Source: Siderastrea siderea (taxonomy: Eukaryota > Cnidaria > Anthozoa > Scleractinia > Rhizangiidae). Taken from it: DNA of 64,000 nucleotides. A program made the translations under genes and the position numbers. The notes under the pieces are model-generated. The model ran no database searches. It saw nothing but the letters and a program-made list of their open reading frames with translations, and was not told the origin of the DNA. Shown piece by piece: positions 53,038 through 62,117 of this stretch. The stretch spans positions 1,136,132-1,200,131 of the forward strand of contig OZ034973.1 of NCBI GenBank assembly GCA_964030785.1, in the 5' to 3' direction. Numbering within the stretch: position 1 is the first letter of the stretch; each line of letters opens with the position of its first letter.

Positions 53038-54310
53038 TTAGACGGCGACAAGTTCATTACCAATTTGCTTCAGCACAAATTCTTCCTCATTCAAAACCAC
53101 GGCAAAGATTGTGTAATCTTGAGCGTTAGCGGCTTCATTCAGTCTGTAATGGAATTCGAACTTTTTCGGGTCGCCTGTCTCACTTTCTTTGGTGTTTCGT
53201 AGATCAAAGTAGATAATTGGGTATAACTCCTGGAAGTTGGCGAGCTGCAGCTGAACGCCAGTATTGTAGTCGTTCTTTCTGTATCTGAAGTTGATTAAAT
53301 AATTCAAAATTCTTATTTTTAAGTCATGGTCGTAATCAAGCTCAGGGTAAAAGCTTGTGCCGTACTGAAGGCGACAAGTGGCTAATCTTGCGGAGTTATC
53401 ACCGTCGATATTGAATGTGTCAAAGATGTAACGGTTTTGCGTATAAGAATTTTGTTTTCGGGTTTGTTGAAGGAATACGAAGACATACTTCGGGTTTTTT
53501 TACCCCAGGTGTAATCATCCACGTGCCATTTGCATCCCTTCGGGAGCTGCTGAGATGCAAAACTTCTTTCAGGTATTTCCATTGGGTTGGACGCAAGAAA
53601 TTTCCATTGACCAGGGTTTGTCCTTGGCCAGTAAACTGTAATTGTGGCACCCACAACTCCAATCTACGGACGACAATCCTTCGAGCTGTTCCATCGTTAT
53701 GGAAAATCATTTCTCTGTCGTCTTGCAGAGCAATGTCAAACTCAAGTTGCATTGGTGGCAGCAGTCTGTCTGACAGACCTTCGAAGAAGGAGTATCGGTT
53801 CAAAGGGATTATAGTTTGAACTGTCTCACCGTCATGTGACAGAAGTGCCCTTGCCCGCATTCCGGCGTTCGTCGCATTGCCATCAGTCACTGTGGTGGCG
53901 TCAGAGTCAAGATACCAAAACTGGTTTTTAGCCACGCTTCTCGAAAAATCGTCCGAAAAGTCAAGCAGGTTTTTGATAAAAATAACTTTGTGGATATCCT
54001 TGACCTCGTAAAGAGTTTTTCCCGCTGATTTAAGATTCAAACTTTTGATCAACGAAAAAGAACCGTTGATCGGAGCCGATTGAGTGTCAGCGCCAATGTT
54101 TGCTCCATTTGCCACGTCCTCAAACTTGAAATCGACGCAGAAATAAGCATTGTACCAGTCATAAAAATTGTCCCGATCTCTTACAATGAATTTTTGGCCC
54201 GACTTGTTTTGCGTTTGGTTATTCCCCGGGAATGTAAGTGGAGTGTCCAAATTTACTTGGACGTATTCAGTCTTCTCAAGATATGGTTGTGATCTGAATA
54301 TCTTAACGCA
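53038..54310 (-). pseudogene. Major capsid protein of the outer element
   Basis: N-terminus near RSQPYLEKTEYVQVNLDTP; LTFPGNNQTQNKSGQKFIVR and NFYDWYNAYFCVDFKF are the first jelly-roll strands. Later RYSFFEGLSDRLLPPMQLEF, RLELWVPQLQF and WKYLKEVLHLSSS. The last piece (NFRYRKNDYNTGVQLQLANF) lies after frame breaks near 53480 and 53310. The start ATG is not visible; the frame is open to about 54340 without one. A distinct lineage from the inner capsid protein: no F54H12.2 motifs. Confidence 0.8.
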
Positions 54311-54341
54311 AACGGTTATACTAAGGAAAAAAATTTTTCAA

Positions 54342-54672
54342 TTAAATTTCCTTTGCCAAAAGTCGATTTGATTTTATGGCTGCAGATGGGGAGATAGAGG
54401 GTTTTTTCGGCAGTTGATTTTGTAAAATGTTTTCAAGCTTCTTTTTTGCATCCTGCGACACCTTTTGTGGTTTTAGCTTACGCTTTCGCTGTATTTGTTG
54501 AATTTGTTTTGACCCTTTTTCGACCGCAATTTCACCAACTTTCTGCCCCGCTTTTGAATGCTTTTCCGATAGCCATAAGAGTGTCACGGATCAAGCCCGA
54601 CCCCTTGTGTTTATATCGATACCTTCCAACGTTTTGGTCAAAAAATTTTGTCCACTCACTTGGGTGATTCAT
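54342..54672 (-). pseudogene. Basic core-like protein of the outer element
   Basis: MNHPSEWTKFFDQNVGRYRY, GLIRDTLMAIGKAFKSG, then a frameshift near 54550 into GEIAVEKGSKQIQQIQRKRK and a Lys-rich end. Layout and position next to the capsid gene match the 35643 protein of the inner element. GTGTATATATT precedes the ATG by 2 nt. Confidence 0.55.
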
Positions 54673-54702
54673 GGTGTATATATTAAAGACAACAAAAAAT
54701 CC

Positions 54703-56054
54703 TTACTCTTTTTCAATCATTATGCTGACAGCAACGTCTATCCCGTTGAGTTCCAGGGGGTTGTCTCTTCCGTCCGTCACCCAAATCCTTATTGAATTAA
54801 TTAAACTTTTGTTCACAGGATGCCACTTAAGCCAATACGGTTCTTTTTTAAACGGATAACTGACCTGAAGCCCTGTTATTGAAAAATTGTATAAGACATC
54901 GCTTGGAACATTGTTTACTCGCCGGCTGATCAGATTGCAGTGGAGATACACCCAATCAACCCTTTTTTTGATATTCGGGACCATTGCTCCGACAAAATTC
55001 TTTTTTCCCGTCAAAATCTTTTTTTCATAACCAAGCAATTCTGCGAACTCGCCTTCAGAAAGGTCAAGCTCATAATTTTCATGCATCAGAATGACAACCC
55101 AGAATATCGTCATATCGAAATACAGAGTGAAAATGTAATCACTGTCTTTGTCTTTCGGGTCCACTTTACCGGTTTGGGTCTGAAGAAAACTGTTGATGTC
55201 AGAGTAACCATACATTCCGTTTGGAAAAATCAATGTCTGCCACTCTTCAGTTTTCTTTCTCCAGCGAATTTTGAGAGTCAATGTCAATGTGTAAAGACTT
55301 AACCCAAAGAACAACAGACTTCCAGAAAGCTATAGTAAATTCACAACTACATAATAGATGCTCGAGGGATTCATCTGAAATTTTACAAAAGGTGCAAAGA
55401 GGTGAGTCGACTAACCTCATTTTGTATAGTGTTTTGTTAGTAAAGATTATTCGATTAAGTACTTTATATTGAAAAATTCTTGTTTTGGTGTCTAGGGAGA
55501 CATGGTGCGGAATCAGATAGATTGAATCCCAATCAAGATTGCAAGTAGAAAATCGAGTAGTGTATTTGACTCGTGCAGAGGGATAGACCTGAATTGTCTC
55601 TATCTGTTTCCAGTACAGTTTTGAGGATGTAATTGAGTCAAGGCTCAGAGTATCGTCCTTCAAATTAAGAGTGAATTTAAGGGCAGTATTTTGAGAGATA
55701 GATGGATCATCAGCTTCATCATTGGATTTAATGAGTTTTTTCCATGCAAAAGGGAGCGATTTATAAAGACCTATAAGTAGAAGATAGTCGTTGGGATTTA
55801 GTCCATTTACTTTAAAAAAATTCTAAGGTTTGAGATTTCCGTTTTTTGTCAATATGCTTCCAAGGGATATTATACCGTTAGAAGAGAATTTTGTTGTTAC
55901 CAAAAGAGGCATCGATGTTGTACCATGAATAACTCATTGTGATATGTTCGTCAAGCGCCTCTGAAAGCTTATTGTGAAAATCGTTTGAAACCTGGCGCCC
56001 TCCGGTTCTTTGTTGTTTTGCGAGGCTCGAGTCAAGCAGAAGATTTAACGACAT
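54703..56054 (-). pseudogene. Penton-like protein of the outer element, split by a LINE fragment
   Basis: The N-terminal part (MSLNLLLDSSLAKQ, SNDFHNKLSEALDEHITMSY) is at 55886-56054. The C-terminal part (FPNGMYGYSDINSFLQTQTG, VDWVYLHCNLISRRVNNVPS, SIRIWVTDGRDNPLELNG, VAVSIMIEKE) is at 54703-55273. The split coincides with an 8-bp direct repeat and LINE-derived DNA. The closing strand pattern parallels the inner penton-like paralogues. Apart from the insertion the frame is open. TCTATATAAA is 7-16 nt upstream of the ATG. Confidence 0.65.
55274..55885 (-). mobile_element. Truncated LINE (non-LTR retrotransposon) fragment
   Basis: Encodes the reverse-transcriptase C-terminal zinc region (zf-RVT): WDSIYLIPHHVSLDTKTRIF, YKVLNRIIFTNKTLYKM and LCTFCKISDESLEHLLCSC. 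Upstream residues (YKSLPFAWKKLI) fit the same protein. GAATTTTG borders it on both sides (55266-55273 and 55886-55893). No poly-A tail is evident, so the mode of insertion is unclear. Confidence 0.75.
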
Positions 56055-56314
56055 TATTGGTCTATATAAACACAAACAATTTTTTTCTTTTGCTTTTCAT
56101 CGATTGCGCCGAGTCCAACAAGTGAATCAAGCAGAGAAAATACCTGATTTTTTAGTTTTATTGAACTGTTTCCTGCTTTGATCGATCCTAAGCTCACGTA
56201 AAGTCGGTGGATCAGTTTGTCAGCACTTGCGATACCACTTCCTTCGGTTTCCCAATCTTATTCAGAAAAGTCCTCTTCATCGTCTGAAGGCTCAACAAAA
56301 GGTCTTCGGCTCAT
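56054..56314 (-). pseudogene. Small acidic-start protein
   Basis: MSRRPFVEPSDDEEDFSE, an in-frame TAA near 56260, then SADKLIHRLYVSLGSIKAGN, SLLDSLVGLGAIDEKQKKKI. 86 codons. The stop overlaps the penton-like ATG (TAATG) and the start lies 9 nt after the previous stop, so the three genes are packed head to tail. Function unknown. Confidence 0.5.
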
Positions 56315-56323
56315 GATTTTTTT

Positions 56324-57010
56324 TTAAAAGGAGATTGGAGGAGATTCTTTACTTTTGCGTGGGGGTGTAGGTTTTAGGCTCTTCTTCCCCTCCTCCAGCT
56401 GTTTCGATAGTGGTTGGGTTGCCCGTTTTTTTTCATAGATCCCACCTCTTATTTTTTTGAGCTCCTCCACGGAATAAACATGTAATGGAGATTTTTTACT
56501 TTTTACAATGTAATTGGGGTCATTTCCGTATTTCGTGATCAGCTGATTGACCGTTTGCAACCGGGTTGATTCGTGGAGATATTCAGGCTCAACCACACCC
56601 GGAATCCCCCACTCCTTACGTGTGGATTTTTCTTCCATCAGCGGTGGGGGTGGTGGTGGAAAATCATCACCGTCAACATCTTCATATGGGGGTGGTGATG
56701 TTGGTTCTGGTGATGGTGATGGTGGTGGTGATGGGGCTGGTGTTGGGGCATCTGGTCTGAATTCATCACCAAACGGGTTGGTTCTGTCAAATTCATCCAT
56801 TGCATAATCGGGACTTTCCTCCACTTCTTGCGTTGTGGTGCTGCTCTTTTCATCAAGCCTTTTTGTAATAGGTTTAAAAAGCTCCTCCCCTGAAAGCTGA
56901 CCAAACTCTTTGCTTATTTTGTTCATTCTAAATTTTTGGTGAATGTCTTGTGTTTGCTGATCGACCGCCGACTTTTCCTCAGCCAACTGATGCCACTTTT
57001 GTATTGACAT
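56324..57010 (-). CDS. Pro-rich protein with PPPY motif
   Basis: 228 residues, intact from MSIQKWHQLAEEKSAVDQQT. After a helical start comes an acidic/Pro-rich middle, PDAPTPAPSPPPSPSP, then PTSPPPYEDVDGDDFPPPP. PPPY is the classic WW-domain-binding late motif used by enveloped viruses and by adenovirus pVI to recruit Nedd4 ligases. The C-terminal part (YVYSVEELKKIRGG-like, EKKRATQPLSKQLEEG) is basic and helical. Divergent from the ATPase, sharing a TATATA at 57025-57030. Probably structural. Confidence 0.6.
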   Translation of the reverse strand: MSIQKWHQLAEEKSAVDQQTQDIHQKFRMNKISKEFGQLSGEELFKPITKRLDEKSSTTTQEVEESPDYAMDEFDRTNPFGDEFRPDAPTPAPSPPPSPSPEPTSPPPYEDVDGDDFPPPPPPLMEEKSTRKEWGIPGVVEPEYLHESTRLQTVNQLITKYGNDPNYIVKSKKSPLHVYSVEELKKIRGGIYEKKRATQPLSKQLEEGKKSLKPTPPRKSKESPPISF

Positions 57011-57105
57011 AATTCCAGCGTGATTATATAGAAACCAAAAAAAATGAAGTTCCAAATTATGACCCAGGTTTTTCCAAGAGTAGCTACAAGCAAGGCCACC
57101 CTTGC

Positions 57106-57636
57106 ATGCCAGCCGATGTTTTCCGGATGTTAATTTGTGGACCCAGTAATTCTGGCAAAACAAACACATTACTGCATATGCTTTATGAGTTGTTAGAGTA
57201 TGATAAAATTTACCTCTTTTCAAAGAACCTGCACCAGGACAAATACCAGGCTCTTTTGCAGTACTTCGCTGAAGAAGTCAACCCCGACCCCGAGGTTGGT
57301 TACGAGGTCATCGAGGCTCCCGGTGATGAAATCATTCCACTCGAGGAGCTACAGGTGGACAACCAAAAAATTGTTGTTTTTGATGATCTGGTTTGTGAAA
57401 GCAACCAAAATAGCATCATAAATTATTTTATCAACGGGCGGCACAGCAACTGCTGTGATATTTACCTTGCTCAAACCTTTTACAAGGTGCCGAGAAATAT
57501 CCGGGATAACTGCAGCCATTTTTGTATTTTCAAATTTCTTCCCCGAGAAAACAAGCGGATTGCGGACGAGATAGGTGTTGATCATACCACGTTAGATCGC
57601 GCCACCGATAAAAAAAGATTCTTTCTTTTACTATGA
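57106..57636 (+). CDS. Packaging ATPase of the outer element
   Basis: 176 residues with Walker [16 protein letters not shown] and Walker [13 protein letters not shown], then [17 protein letters not shown] and a Lys/Arg finger region ([13 protein letters not shown]). The frame is open upstream to 57016 with PNYDPGFSKSSYKQG, which is normally part of this family, so the original start was probably earlier and has been lost (an ATA GAA stands just after the TATATA). The first ATG left is 57106. Confidence 0.85.
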   Translation: MPADVFRMLICGPSNSGKTNTLLHMLYELLEYDKIYLFSKNLHQDKYQALLQYFAEEVNPDPEVGYEVIEAPGDEIIPLEELQVDNQKIVVFDDLVCESNQNSIINYFINGRHSNCCDIYLAQTFYKVPRNIRDNCSHFCIFKFLPRENKRIADEIGVDHTTLDRATDKKRFFLLL

Positions 57637-57681
57637 CAAGCCCCAAAAATTAATGAAGAAAAATTTCGCTGAAGATATATA

Positions 57682-59469
57682 ATGGGGTATATTAGCAGCC
57701 AAATCGGTGAAACTAGCCAAACGACAAGTGAATCGGTGGGTCCTCCTGGGCCGAGGGGTGATATAGGCCCCGCGGGATCACAAGGTCCGATTGGTCCCCG
57801 AGGGAAGAAGGATCCTCGAGGGGAGACCGGTCCACAAGGACCCCGGGGTCCCCAAGGGGTGGCCGGTCCACAGGGCCCCCAAGGGCGAGATGGACCGCAG
57901 GGCCCAAAAGGCGACAAAGGTGATCCTGGGCCTGAGGGTTGTGCCAGCGGTGCCGCTGATATTGACATGCAAAATAAGTACGATATTTTGTGGTTAAAAA
58001 GCAACCCTTATCCTGTCCAAGGTGATCTGTCAAAGGTAATAAACTATCAGGACACAAGAAATATCTTTCTTTCAGAAAAGGAAGGTGGGAAAATGGAAGC
58101 AAACATTGATATGAATAATAATACAATCTACAACGTAAAAGACCCAGAACAGGTAGATCAAGCCACAAACAAAAAGTATGTCGATAATCAATTTGTAAAA
58201 AAACTGGATAAAGCAGCTGATATTGACATGCAAAATAATTACGATATTTTGCGGTTAAAAAGCAACCCTTATCCTATCCACGGTGATCTGACAAAGGGGA
58301 TTAACCATCAGGACACGAGAGATATCTTTCTTTCAAAAAAGGAAGGTGGGAAAATGGAAGCAAGCATTGATATGAATAATAATACACTGTACAACGTGAA
58401 AGACCCAGAAGAGGTTGATCAAGCCACAAACAAAAAGTGTGTGGACAATCAGCTTGGAAAAAAACTGGATAAAGCGGCTGACATTGACATGAAAAATCAT
58501 TCAATTACCAATCTTCATCTTCCATCAAACCAGAGAGACGTCGCATGTGCCGAGTTTGTTAACAACAAAATTAAACAACTCAATGAAACACATATCAGTA
58601 GCTCGGTAAATAAAAAGGACGTCTTCAGATACTTGATGGAAGACACTGATGAATCGTCGAGTGAAAACAGCATCGATGTTTTGGGCATCAACGATTTTCC
58701 CGAATCTCCACATCAAGTAAATAAAAAAGCTTACTTTCTCAAACTCCTGTTTGAAAAAGACTCACCGAACCAGTACCGGTCACGCCTCGGTTTTAACCTC
58801 CATCCACTTTCGGTTGGTTACTACACGATGGTCGTGGAATGGTTTCCGCCAGAAATGAATGAGGTGAGTGTGACACCACAAGCCACGACGATTTCAATTT
58901 CTAATTATACAACCAGAACATTCGAGAAGTACACCAAAACACTTATCCACTTTCACAGATGGAGTAGCTCACCCCCGCAATACATATTTCTCGACCTGCA
59001 CGGCACGGTCCGTGATACATCATTCCTAAAAGTTGGACATCTAATCGTTTATGGTCTTAAAGAAACCGTTTCAAACGTTGATCCAAGTGTCTATGACACC
59101 GCCTTTGTTATTGAAGATGGACAAATGAAAATGCAAACAGATCTGTCTTTAAACGGGCATCGTTTGCGTGGTTCCGTTCATTACATAAATGGGATTTTTA
59201 ATACAAACAATGGAAACACATTTTTATTAAATGGTTGTGGCAAAATAATCGTTCCAAATCATAGCCACACATTGACTATAAAAGTGCTCTATTTCAAGCT
59301 TAAAAGTCAATATACGCCTATTTCTTTTAAAGTAAAACACAGTTTCCATTTAACTCAATCAATCACTTACACTTCAACCCAAGCAACTCAATTACAGACA
59401 ATAAGTATTAATTTGGTACTGGCGTTTGGTCTTAGGGGTGTGGAAATAGGCTTCGGTTGTAAAAGATGA
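57682..59469 (+). CDS. Collagen-like fibre/attachment protein
   Basis: 595 residues, intact. After [16 protein letters not shown] comes a Gly-X-Y stretch (~25 triplets: [20 protein letters not shown]), then two near-identical 87-residue repeats (ADIDMQN...YDIL...LDKA) and a third partial one. The repeats contain [20 protein letters not shown] and KKYVDNQ, the pattern of phage and viral tail-fibre stalks. The C-terminal ~250 residues form a beta-rich head ([24 protein letters not shown]). The plan stalk plus head argues for host attachment. GATATATA abuts the ATG. Confidence 0.7.
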   Translation: MGYISSQIGETSQTTSESVGPPGPRGDIGPAGSQGPIGPRGKKDPRGETGPQGPRGPQGVAGPQGPQGRDGPQGPKGDKGDPGPEGCASGAADIDMQNKYDILWLKSNPYPVQGDLSKVINYQDTRNIFLSEKEGGKMEANIDMNNNTIYNVKDPEQVDQATNKKYVDNQFVKKLDKAADIDMQNNYDILRLKSNPYPIHGDLTKGINHQDTRDIFLSKKEGGKMEASIDMNNNTLYNVKDPEEVDQATNKKCVDNQLGKKLDKAADIDMKNHSITNLHLPSNQRDVACAEFVNNKIKQLNETHISSSVNKKDVFRYLMEDTDESSSENSIDVLGINDFPESPHQVNKKAYFLKLLFEKDSPNQYRSRLGFNLHPLSVGYYTMVVEWFPPEMNEVSVTPQATTISISNYTTRTFEKYTKTLIHFHRWSSSPPQYIFLDLHGTVRDTSFLKVGHLIVYGLKETVSNVDPSVYDTAFVIEDGQMKMQTDLSLNGHRLRGSVHYINGIFNTNNGNTFLLNGCGKIIVPNHSHTLTIKVLYFKLKSQYTPISFKVKHSFHLTQSITYTSTQATQLQTISINLVLAFGLRGVEIGFGCKR

Positions 59470-59529
59470 GGAACTGTTACTCTTGATTGAATAAAGAGCA
59501 CCATAAACATTTTTCAGTTATTATATACC

Positions 59530-59819
59530 ACAGTGCGCGACATATACGACTTTAACCATATCGACCAGACACTTCCTAAAGAGAAAGTGAAAAAAATGAA
59601 AGATTTATATGCCTGTTACCACAAAAAGTATTTTTGATATGAAAGGCTGTACCGTGGTTTTCGAAGAAAACATTTTGTTTGTAATCTTTCGGCTGGCAAA
59701 TTTATTATCAGCGCCGCAGTATCCGGAGGCATTACGCTGAATCCCGTTGTCATTGCAACTTTAACAGGGGTTGGTCTTATTTTAAAAGCAGTGGCTAGCT
59801 TTAAGAGATACGATAAGTA
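59530..59819 (+). pseudogene. Remnant of the Polinton membrane protein
   Basis: Reads VRDIYDFNHIDQTLPKEK, MKDLYACYHKKYF, a stop, then SAGKFIISAAVSGGITLNPV and LTGVGLILKAVASFKRYDK. The order and hydrophobic pattern match the intact protein at 39878-40546. The start is lost. TATATACC at 59521-59528 lies upstream. Confidence 0.55.
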
Positions 59820-60601
59820 GACAGAACAAGCAAATTTTGCCAGGTCACAAGAAATGACAAAACCCTGGTCGGGGGGTGCTCGTTGGCTTTTCTTGCCTAG
59901 CCCTTGGACTACGACTTTCACCTCACCGAAAGGAGCCTCCCTATACTCCGTAATTCACCATCCGCACGAGCCTTTATGCACGGTTCAGACAGTGGCCAAC
60001 TGTCACCCCCCTGGACTCCACCAGAATGTGTGAACTAATTTATAATGCGACAATCGCCTTTATATTTCACTTAATTTTGTCTGACACACACATGTGGTAC
60101 AGCGATATTCAACCTTGCAACAGTTTCTGCTTTTTTTTCCTCGTACGCGTGCGCTTTGACTGTGTTGTGATTGTGAAAGACTCCGCCTCTGCCCCCCACT
60201 CGGTCTAAATTAGATTTTTTAAAAAATGGCGTCCCAACGTTTGAAAACGTTTTGGCTGTTAAAATCCAACCTGTACCGCTATCCTGGGTAAATGTTCGAC
60301 CTGTGTGAAGTTAATGTCTTATTGTGAAAGCCACAAAAGTTACAGAGCGCCATCGAAAGGAAATAAGTGGAAAAAAGAATTTATCTTCACCACGAGGGAT
60401 CCATCGGCGTTACTAATGGGAGAAATGGTAAGTTTTAACTGAAAATACACATGTATTATACTAACATAGTATAAGAAATTGCTGCCACTCACCGAAATCT
60501 CATAAAGGTTTCGTTGTAGTCGTGTTTTTAATTCCATTCCGGTCGCAAGCAACTTAGCAGTACACACAAAAACAAGAAGTTCTCGTTTTGAAAATATTTT
60601 A
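59820..60601. other. Outer element, no gene seen
   Basis: 59820-60020 is C/G-richer (GGTCGGGGGGTGCTCG) and looks like an inserted retroposed sequence of unknown type. 60021-60601 is AT-rich without coding signal. Confidence 0.4.
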
Positions 60602-61335
60602 TTAAGCCGCTGGCGCACACTTATAAACACCGTTATTGATTTCGTCTTGAAAGATATGGTGAAGATTCCTAAATAGCCGTAGAGATGGTCCATAATCCAC
60701 ATCTTCATCGGAGCTTTCTTCATCATCTGATGATAAGAATATTGTCGATCATACCTCCAACCCAAATAATCTTTTAAATAATCTATCACATTTCCGTTCT
60801 GCGGAGAATATCGATCGAAAAGCCTCAGTATTTCTTGCTCTAGCTGATGAGGTGTAATCGAATCGTACATCCACAAAAGCCTTTGGTCTATTTGATGAGG
60901 GAAAGTAAACGGATAAACCATTCGTTCTCGATTTTTGCTAAAATGTAAATCATAATAAATCTCGTTCCAGCCCAGCGATAATCGTTGACAAATCTTTATT
61001 TTGACATATTCATTGTACAATATTTCCCCAATCGGCCCCAAGTCTATTAGACTGCGAGTAGTCTCTAATTTTCGCGATCGCTTGTGGGGTGGGCGAAATA
61101 CACACACGCGCGCGCGAAAATTTCGAGGAGACACGACGCGAGGGGAGCGCGAATTCTAATTTTTGGCGTTCCCCTCGCGTCGCGTCTCCTCGAAATTTCG
61201 CGCGCGCGCGTGTGTGTATTTCGCCCGCCCCACAAGCGATCGCCAAAATTAGAGACTACTTGCAGTCTACAAGTCTATTATATCTAAAATCCCATTGAGC
61301 AAATATTCCTCGGTTTGTTGAATGATGTTTGCCAT
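60602..61335 (-). pseudogene. Unknown Polinton gene, split by a MITE
   Basis: Starts MANIIQQTEEYLLNGILDII, is interrupted at 61050-61270, then continues LGPIGEILYNEYVKIKICQR, VYPFTFPHQIDQRLLWMYD, LRLFDRYSPQNGNVIDYLKD. A frameshift near 60650 leads to NGVYKCAPAA and a stop at 60602. Apart from the MITE and that shift it is open. No family recognised. The start context CAAGATGGC is shared with the next gene. Confidence 0.55.
61050..61270. mobile_element. Foldback MITE with 10-bp target duplication
   Basis: AAGTCTATTA flanks it on both sides (61040-61049 and 61271-61280). Ends GACTGCGAGTAGTCTCTAAT and its inverted partner AGAGACTACTTGCAGTC, with a G/C-rich foldback core rich in CGCGCGCG. Duplication length points to a Mutator-type element. 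Confidence 0.8.
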
Positions 61336-61380
61336 CTTGCAAAATATATTTACTTGCACAGATATTTCTTCAATAGGAAA
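61336..61380 (-). promoter_or_regulatory. Shared promoter block, copy 1
   Basis: Directly upstream of the ATG at 61335. The plus-strand reading TGCACAGATATTTCTTCAAT and a TATAT box recur at 61776-61818 ahead of the ATG at 61775. Confidence 0.6.
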
Positions 61381-61456
61381 TTATTTATGCGCCACTCAGA
61401 GGTCACACGCCAAATGTATGTTCTCGTTTTGAATATTTAATTAGACCGCCATGGAC

Positions 61457-61775
61457 TCACAACAGCGAGGATTTAAAATAAAAGTTCCCTGTTTTAGTTG
61501 ATTTCGCAAAACCCTCGTTGAACACGAAATCATAATGTTCCTCTAAAATTTTATCTGCCAATCTTTGAGGAGCCCAAACATCAAATACGTTTACATTGTC
61601 TCTTGTGCTTAATTGTAATATGAGAGAGACACCAAAATTATTTTGTTTTTCCTTGTAACCATGGATCTTGTATATTCCTTTATGAAGATCACGCCATTTC
61701 AGAATTTCACTGTGTTGGTTAAAATCTTCTTCTGTTGGCCAAGTTTTCTGTGACTTTTTTTGTTTCGGCTGCCAT
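61457..61775 (-). pseudogene. Unknown small Polinton protein
   Basis: ATG at 61775 gives MAAETKK, then a frameshift in an A7 run leads to QKTWPTEEDFNQHSEILKW, GIYKIHGYKEKQNNFGVSLI, FDVWAPQRLADKILEEHYDF. A compact strand-rich pattern (an OB-like fold is possible) of a type seen in other cnidarian elements. Shares ~45 bp of upstream sequence with the gene at 60602-61335. Function unknown. Confidence 0.5.
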
Positions 61776-61818
61776 CTTGGTATATACCTGTGCAGATATT
61801 TCTTCAATTGGAAAATAT
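61776..61818 (-). promoter_or_regulatory. Shared promoter block, copy 2
   Basis: Contains TATATACC 6 nt from the ATG and GTGCAGATATTTCTTCAAT further out, matching 61336-61380 with a few changes. Confidence 0.6.
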
Positions 61819-62117
61819 TTATATTCTATTGCTGACGTGCTTTTTCGTGACACATCCGCGCTGGTACTGCCTCCCCCCATCCTGCTTACTTCGCTTTGTG
61901 CGCTGGGTGGTTTAAAAGAGGTGGTTGTTTGCCGGTATTTGTCGATGGGACCATCAATACACAATCAACCAAAGTAGTATAACCGGAATTAAATGAAAAC
62001 TGGCAAATTGTGGAGCATGAGACAACGAAATAATTCTTGTATAGAAACCGTGCACATTGCTGTATAGCAAGAAAGCGTAAATGTTCAGAAGGTATCTTTT
62101 TAGAATTACTTTTTAAG

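Noticed and set aside
56547..56904. Gly-rich and His-rich frames opposite the PPPY gene
   Set aside because: Low-complexity shadow of the Pro-rich codons.
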